A stretch of DNA of 8,710 bases from Promethearchaeota archaeon. Lineage in GTDB: Archaea > Asgardarchaeota > Lokiarchaeia > Sigynarchaeales > SOKP01. The stretch lies in contig JAUXAJ010000223.1 of the NCBI GenBank assembly GCA_030620005.1, forward strand, positions 1 to 8,710, in the 5' to 3' direction. Shown one piece after another: positions 5,444-8,710 of this stretch (the first letter of the stretch is position 1; each line of letters starts with the position of its first letter). The notes beneath the pieces were generated by a model that saw only the letters and a program-made list of their open reading frames with translations, was not told where the DNA came from and did no database searches. The translations under genes were made by a program, and so were the position numbers.

Positions 5444-6952
5444 ATGTTAAAACACCCTACTTTTATTAACGATTTTTTAGGATATTTAGATGAAAAATTA
5501 AATGCTGCACAAAACGATAACAAGGAATTCGTCGAAGATAAATACGAAGAAGGTCGGGTGAGACTTACTAAGTGGTGGGAAGAATTTTACACCCGCGTGA
5601 AAGAAGATTTTATTCACAGGTTTAATAAGGATGTTGTTGGAGCTTTTAAACAACTTCAAGACAAGGGTTTAGTCGATATTATCACGTGTGCTGCAACACA
5701 CGGATATTCCCCGCTTCTTTCGAGAGATTCGTCTTTAAATGCCCAGTATAAAACAGCTGTTGACAATTATAAGATGCATTTTGGAAGAAAACCAACTGGG
5801 GTCTGGCTACCAGAATGCGCCTATCGTCCTGGTTATCGGTGGAAAAATCCTATTACAGGAGAAGAATACGAACGCCCTGGTATAGAATATTTTCTTGCTA
5901 AACATGGTTTAAAATATTTTTTTGTTGATACTGCAATGTTGTTGGGAGGTAAATCGCAAGGTGTCTATGCTGCGAGGTTTCCATTACTTGCAGAACTCTG
6001 GAAGCAATTTGAATCCCAGTATAAAGAAATACCTATTTCGTTTGAAAAATCGCAATATGAACCTTATTTGATATCCGCAAGTCCCTCCACAGAAGCTCCT
6101 GTTGGTTTCTTTACAAGAGATGAGAAAACGGGAATAGTTGTCTGGAGCGGAGAGCACGGTTATCCGGGCTGTGGTGAATATTTAGACTTTCATAAGAAAC
6201 ATTATCCTGGAGGTTTAAGGTACTGGCGTGTTACAGGGCCGAAGGTGGATCTTGGAGCAAAAATGCTATATTGGCCCGACGATGTTCCGCCGAAATTAGA
6301 CGAGAATGCCAGCCATTACATAAATCTAGCAAAGGATATTTTAAGAGAATTTAAAGATAAATTCGGCAGGAAGGGTATCGTTGTTGCTCCATATGATTGT
6401 GAACTATTAGGACATTGGTGGTTTGAAGGGAATTGGTGGTTAGCAAGAATATTAAGATGGATGGAGGATGACTCAGAAATAGAATTGACTAATACACGGC
6501 TCTATATGGAAAAAAATCCTCCAAATAAAGTCGTGCAGATCATTGAAGGCTCGTGGGGCCAAGCTTCAAGTCATTGGGTCTGGTTAAACGAGTGGACGAT
6601 GTGGACGTGGAGATTGATCTATAATGTGGAAGAGAAAATTGAAGAAGTAATGTCGAAATACTTAGAAACTGCAGATGAGAATTTGATTAAAATATTAAAG
6701 CAGATGGCAAGAGAATCATTACTCCTTCAAAGTAGCGATTGGCAGTTTTTAATAACCACATGGTCAGCAAGGGACTATAGTGAAGGGAGAGTAAATCTAC
6801 ACCATGAAAATTTTAATCGGCTTTACTCAATGGCTATGAGATATGGGGATGGTGAATTTATTGAAGAAGGAGAGTGGCACTTTTTAGGGAAACTTGAAGA
6901 AAACGATGGCATTTTTAAAGATATTGATCTAACACCTTTCATTCCCGAATAA
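5444..6952 (+). CDS. GH57 glycoside hydrolase / alpha-glucan branching enzyme, open part lacking the N-terminus
   Basis: The uninterrupted frame gives 502 residues from the first in-frame ATG after the TGA at 5327; coding similarity begins earlier, at 5330. Family features in order: GVWLPECAYRPGY (119-131, conserved region II); WSGEHGYPG (234-242) with the expected nucleophile Glu237; APYDCELLGHWWFEG (315-329) with the expected acid Asp318; and EGSWGQASSHWVW (368-380) before a C-terminal helical, Trp-rich domain. These fit GH57 1,4-alpha-glucan branching enzymes, which make alpha-1,6 branches in glycogen-like polymer; another GH57 activity is possible. The rebuilt protein would be about 571 residues, a normal length. 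As it stands, region I is not joined to this frame, so the protein is either made short and inactive, rescued by an unknown mechanism, or misread in sequencing. The stop is 17 bp from the convergent nucleotidyltransferase stop. Confidence 0.9.
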   Translation: MLKHPTFINDFLGYLDEKLNAAQNDNKEFVEDKYEEGRVRLTKWWEEFYTRVKEDFIHRFNKDVVGAFKQLQDKGLVDIITCAATHGYSPLLSRDSSLNAQYKTAVDNYKMHFGRKPTGVWLPECAYRPGYRWKNPITGEEYERPGIEYFLAKHGLKYFFVDTAMLLGGKSQGVYAARFPLLAELWKQFESQYKEIPISFEKSQYEPYLISASPSTEAPVGFFTRDEKTGIVVWSGEHGYPGCGEYLDFHKKHYPGGLRYWRVTGPKVDLGAKMLYWPDDVPPKLDENASHYINLAKDILREFKDKFGRKGIVVAPYDCELLGHWWFEGNWWLARILRWMEDDSEIELTNTRLYMEKNPPNKVVQIIEGSWGQASSHWVWLNEWTMWTWRLIYNVEEKIEEVMSKYLETADENLIKILKQMARESLLLQSSDWQFLITTWSARDYSEGRVNLHHENFNRLYSMAMRYGDGEFIEEGEWHFLGKLEENDGIFKDIDLTPFIPE

Positions 6953-6969
6953 AAAATATAATTCATTTA

Positions 6970-8121
6970 TCAGACTTGCTGCCCAAGTTCAAGTGTTTTG
7001 TCTCTAATTTGATTATTATCGCTAATTTTACAATTCGGAGCTATAATTGCTTTCTCTAAAACAACATTATCTCCTATTTCGCAGTCATTACAAATAATTG
7101 ACTCCTTAATGATGCAACCAGCTCCAATCTTTACATCATTCCATAAAACACTTTTTTCTACAAGCGTATCTTCTCCAATCGTAACATTGTCTCCAATGGA
7201 AGTTAATTCTTTTATTTTAACTCTATTTTGAAGTTGGACTTGTTTACCGAAACACGTGGGCTTATTAATGATTACTTCTTTACCAGAATTTATAATTCCC
7301 GTGACAAAAATTCCGTCGAACTCTTTTCCTTTAGGCGTAATTGGCCAAGCATATTTGCGGAGTAAATCCCAATTGGCCCATTTATAAGTCTGTGCGTTTC
7401 CACAATCGAGCCAATAATAATCTTTAACAAAACCGTATAAATCATAGTCGTTATCAAGTAAGTACGGAAAAACTTCGCTTCCAAAATCCATGAGATTAGT
7501 TTCTTCAAGAATATCGCCAATCTCTTGGTTAAATGCGTAGATACCCATATTAATCACATTTGTATGCAAGTAGAGATCTCTTCTCTGAGACATGCTACTT
7601 AAATACAGTTCCATTGGGGCTGGTTTTTCTAAGAAAAGATATATTCTTCTGTTATTATCTAGCAAAACAACGCCATATTGGCTTGTATGACTTTCAACGG
7701 TCTTCATTGATATTGTTGCAAATCCCCCTTTTTCCGTGTGAAATTCCATGAATCTTTTCATTGGAAGATTTGTAACGATGTCTGCCATAGACACCACGAC
7801 TTTTTTGGAATCAAGCTTTTGTCTTAGAATCCTATAACCATCAGCAGTATCTTTACTGTCAACCACATGATACTCTAACTCCACATCGCCTACCTTATCA
7901 GGCGTCCATGTCGTTTTTAAGTATTTATTTAGCGTTTCACCCTTGTATGCGAGACATATAACTATGTGTTTAATATCTGCGTATATTAAATGTGCGATTG
8001 AGTAATCAATCATTGGGACATTGGTAACTTTCACGAAGGGTTTTGGAATCTGAGAAGTCAAAGGCATGAGTCGAGTTCCTTTACCACCAGCAAGTATTAA
8101 GGCAGACCATTCTCTCGGCAT
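6970..8121 (-). CDS. Sugar-phosphate nucleotidyltransferase with left-handed beta-helix tail
   Basis: 383 residues from the preferred ATG at 8121. The N-terminal domain has the nucleotidyltransferase signature ALILAGGKGTRLMPLT and PKPF close to the start, the metal-binding Asp in VVVSMADIVTN (usual GD reads AD), FLEKP, NMGIY and the late YWLDCGN. From about residue 290 hexapeptide-like repeats (IGDNVTIGEDTLVEKSVLW, KIGAGCIIKESIICND) form a left-handed beta-helix. The family joins a sugar-1-phosphate to an NTP to give NDP-sugar and pyrophosphate; the sugar (glucose, mannose or other) cannot be read from sequence. Starts at TTG 8136 and ATG 8133 add five or four residues, but homologues begin right before the LAGG motif. 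A TATA-like AAAATATAATAT is at 8182-8193. The stop is TGA. The GH57 and mutase-fold neighbours suggest glucan or glycan precursor supply. Confidence 0.92.
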   Translation of the reverse strand: MPREWSALILAGGKGTRLMPLTSQIPKPFVKVTNVPMIDYSIAHLIYADIKHIVICLAYKGETLNKYLKTTWTPDKVGDVELEYHVVDSKDTADGYRILRQKLDSKKVVVSMADIVTNLPMKRFMEFHTEKGGFATISMKTVESHTSQYGVVLLDNNRRIYLFLEKPAPMELYLSSMSQRRDLYLHTNVINMGIYAFNQEIGDILEETNLMDFGSEVFPYLLDNDYDLYGFVKDYYWLDCGNAQTYKWANWDLLRKYAWPITPKGKEFDGIFVTGIINSGKEVIINKPTCFGKQVQLQNRVKIKELTSIGDNVTIGEDTLVEKSVLWNDVKIGAGCIIKESIICNDCEIGDNVVLEKAIIAPNCKISDNNQIRDKTLELGQQV

Positions 8122-8181
8122 GAAATATATCATCAAAAGTGTAATGCTAAAATGAAGAAAATAACTTTTTTACTTTTTTAG

Positions 8182-8193
8182 ATATTATATTTT
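8182..8193 (-). promoter_or_regulatory. TATA-like box of the nucleotidyltransferase gene
   Basis: AAAATATAATAT on the minus strand lies about 60-70 nt before the preferred ATG at 8121, predicting a leader of about 40 nt. A TGATGAT at 8126-8132 could be a weak ribosome binding site for that ATG. Confidence 0.35.
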
Positions 8194-8344
8194 CTTTCAT
8201 TTCAATTTCTTATAATGTATTTAATAAATACACCTTCTTTTAAATTTTAGCGATATATTTTAAATTTGAAGATTCCAGCGACATGCTATCCTTGTAACGC
8301 TGATATCGTCATTAATTTCATAATTAAATTTTTATAATATCATT

Positions 8345-8710
8345 TTATATTTTAATATTTTGCGACTCTACCGATAATACTCCAGATATTTGATTGATAT
8401 CTTCTTTTAATTTTTCGAGAGTAGTATTATCTGTATCGATATATGCTTCGTATACGCACTTATCAATTTCTTGACAAACTCCTGAAGTAAAAATCAAAGA
8501 TACACCCGTTTTATATTTGGAAAGTATTTGAGTAACTTGCTGCAACACTTTTATAGTCATTTGCTCACTAAAAATTATCTCTAACTTGATAACTTTTTCA
8601 CTTTCAACGGGAATAATATCAAGTTTTAACACTTTATTTTGAATTCTAAAAACTAAAAAACAATGCTTTTTTTTCGAAGTTAGTTCGCTTAATTTGTCAA
8701 TTATATCGTC
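8345..8710 (-). CDS. C-terminal part of an ACT-like regulatory-domain protein (runs off the right edge)
   Basis: The minus frame is open from the window edge (8710) to TAA at 8345-8347 and gives 121 residues, DDIIDKLSELTSKKKHCFLV and onward. A GTG at 8632 could start a 95-residue form, but the frame is open and protein-like upstream of it and GTG has no Shine-Dalgarno site, so a longer protein is more likely. The last 80 or so residues alternate strand and helix as in an ACT fold: KLEIIFSEQ, a helix IKVLQQVTQILSKY, strands VSLIFTSG and CVYEAYIDTD, a helix TLEKLKEDINQI and a final SGVLSVESQNI. ACT domains bind amino acids or other small ligands and regulate enzymes or transcription. The match is by pattern, without a diagnostic motif. 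The ligand and the N-terminal domain are unseen. Confidence 0.65.
   Translation of the reverse strand, partial: DDIIDKLSELTSKKKHCFLVFRIQNKVLKLDIIPVESEKVIKLEIIFSEQMTIKVLQQVTQILSKYKTGVSLIFTSGVCQEIDKCVYEAYIDTDNTTLEKLKEDINQISGVLSVESQNIKI

Noticed and set aside
7290..7520. 76-codon minus-strand ORF
   Set aside because: Overlaps the nucleotidyltransferase in another frame of the same strand; the long frame carries the family motifs.
1..8710. tRNA, rRNA, CRISPR array or insertion sequence
   Set aside because: No tRNA-like arm set, regular repeat-spacer array, transposase or terminal inverted repeats were seen by eye on either strand.

Overview
The window is AT-rich archaeal DNA, most likely from an Asgard-type archaeon. 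The archaeal signs are a RadA recombinase whose Walker A loop reads as in eukaryotic Rad51 (GEYRTGKT), TATA-like boxes at archaeal spacing upstream of most genes, GTG/TTG start options, a GH57 branching-type glucan enzyme and an SDS22-like leucine-rich-repeat protein. The Asgard assignment is inference from memory of the families; no rRNA or other phylogenetic marker lies in the window.

Layout. 3-113 (+) is the C-terminal tail of an unrecognised gene. 182-231 (-) is a detached copy of the last 16 codons of radA plus its stop region. Then come an LRR protein (337-1131, -), a small single-span membrane protein with a broken frame (1200-1440, -), a possible 25-codon ORF (1549-1626, +) meeting radA at a hairpin, radA itself (1636-2643, -), and a multi-pass membrane protein (2773-3453, -). 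The right half is a sugar-metabolism group: a phosphohexomutase-family protein with degenerate active-site loops (3594-4970, -), a divergent promoter region with repeated AATTAGT/ACTAATT half-sites, a GH57 glycosidase/branching enzyme (5206-6952, +) whose 5' end is interrupted, and a sugar-phosphate nucleotidyltransferase with a left-handed beta-helix tail (6970-8121, -) ending 17 bp from the GH57 stop. The right edge holds the C-terminal part of an ACT-like protein (8345-8710+, -).

How the genes may work together. A nucleotidyltransferase, a mutase-fold protein and a GH57 alpha-glucan enzyme suggest synthesis of a nucleotide sugar and a storage or structural glucan. The mutase-fold protein has lost the catalytic serine, most of the sugar-binding loop and the phosphate-binding loop, so it is more likely a regulatory or structural partner. 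It resembles the inactive mutase half of known nucleotidyltransferase-mutase fusion proteins, here encoded as a separate gene near the matching nucleotidyltransferase.

The most unusual points are: (1) the degenerate mutase beside a stand-alone nucleotidyltransferase; (2) a 31-nt frame-breaking insertion plus an in-frame TGA where Trp is expected in the GH57 5' end; (3) a 50-bp same-strand repeat of the radA 3' end bracketing about 1.4 kb of LRR and small-membrane-protein DNA, like the scar of insertion at a gene 3' end; (4) a small Trp-rich membrane protein that becomes intact if one A is removed from an A9 run.
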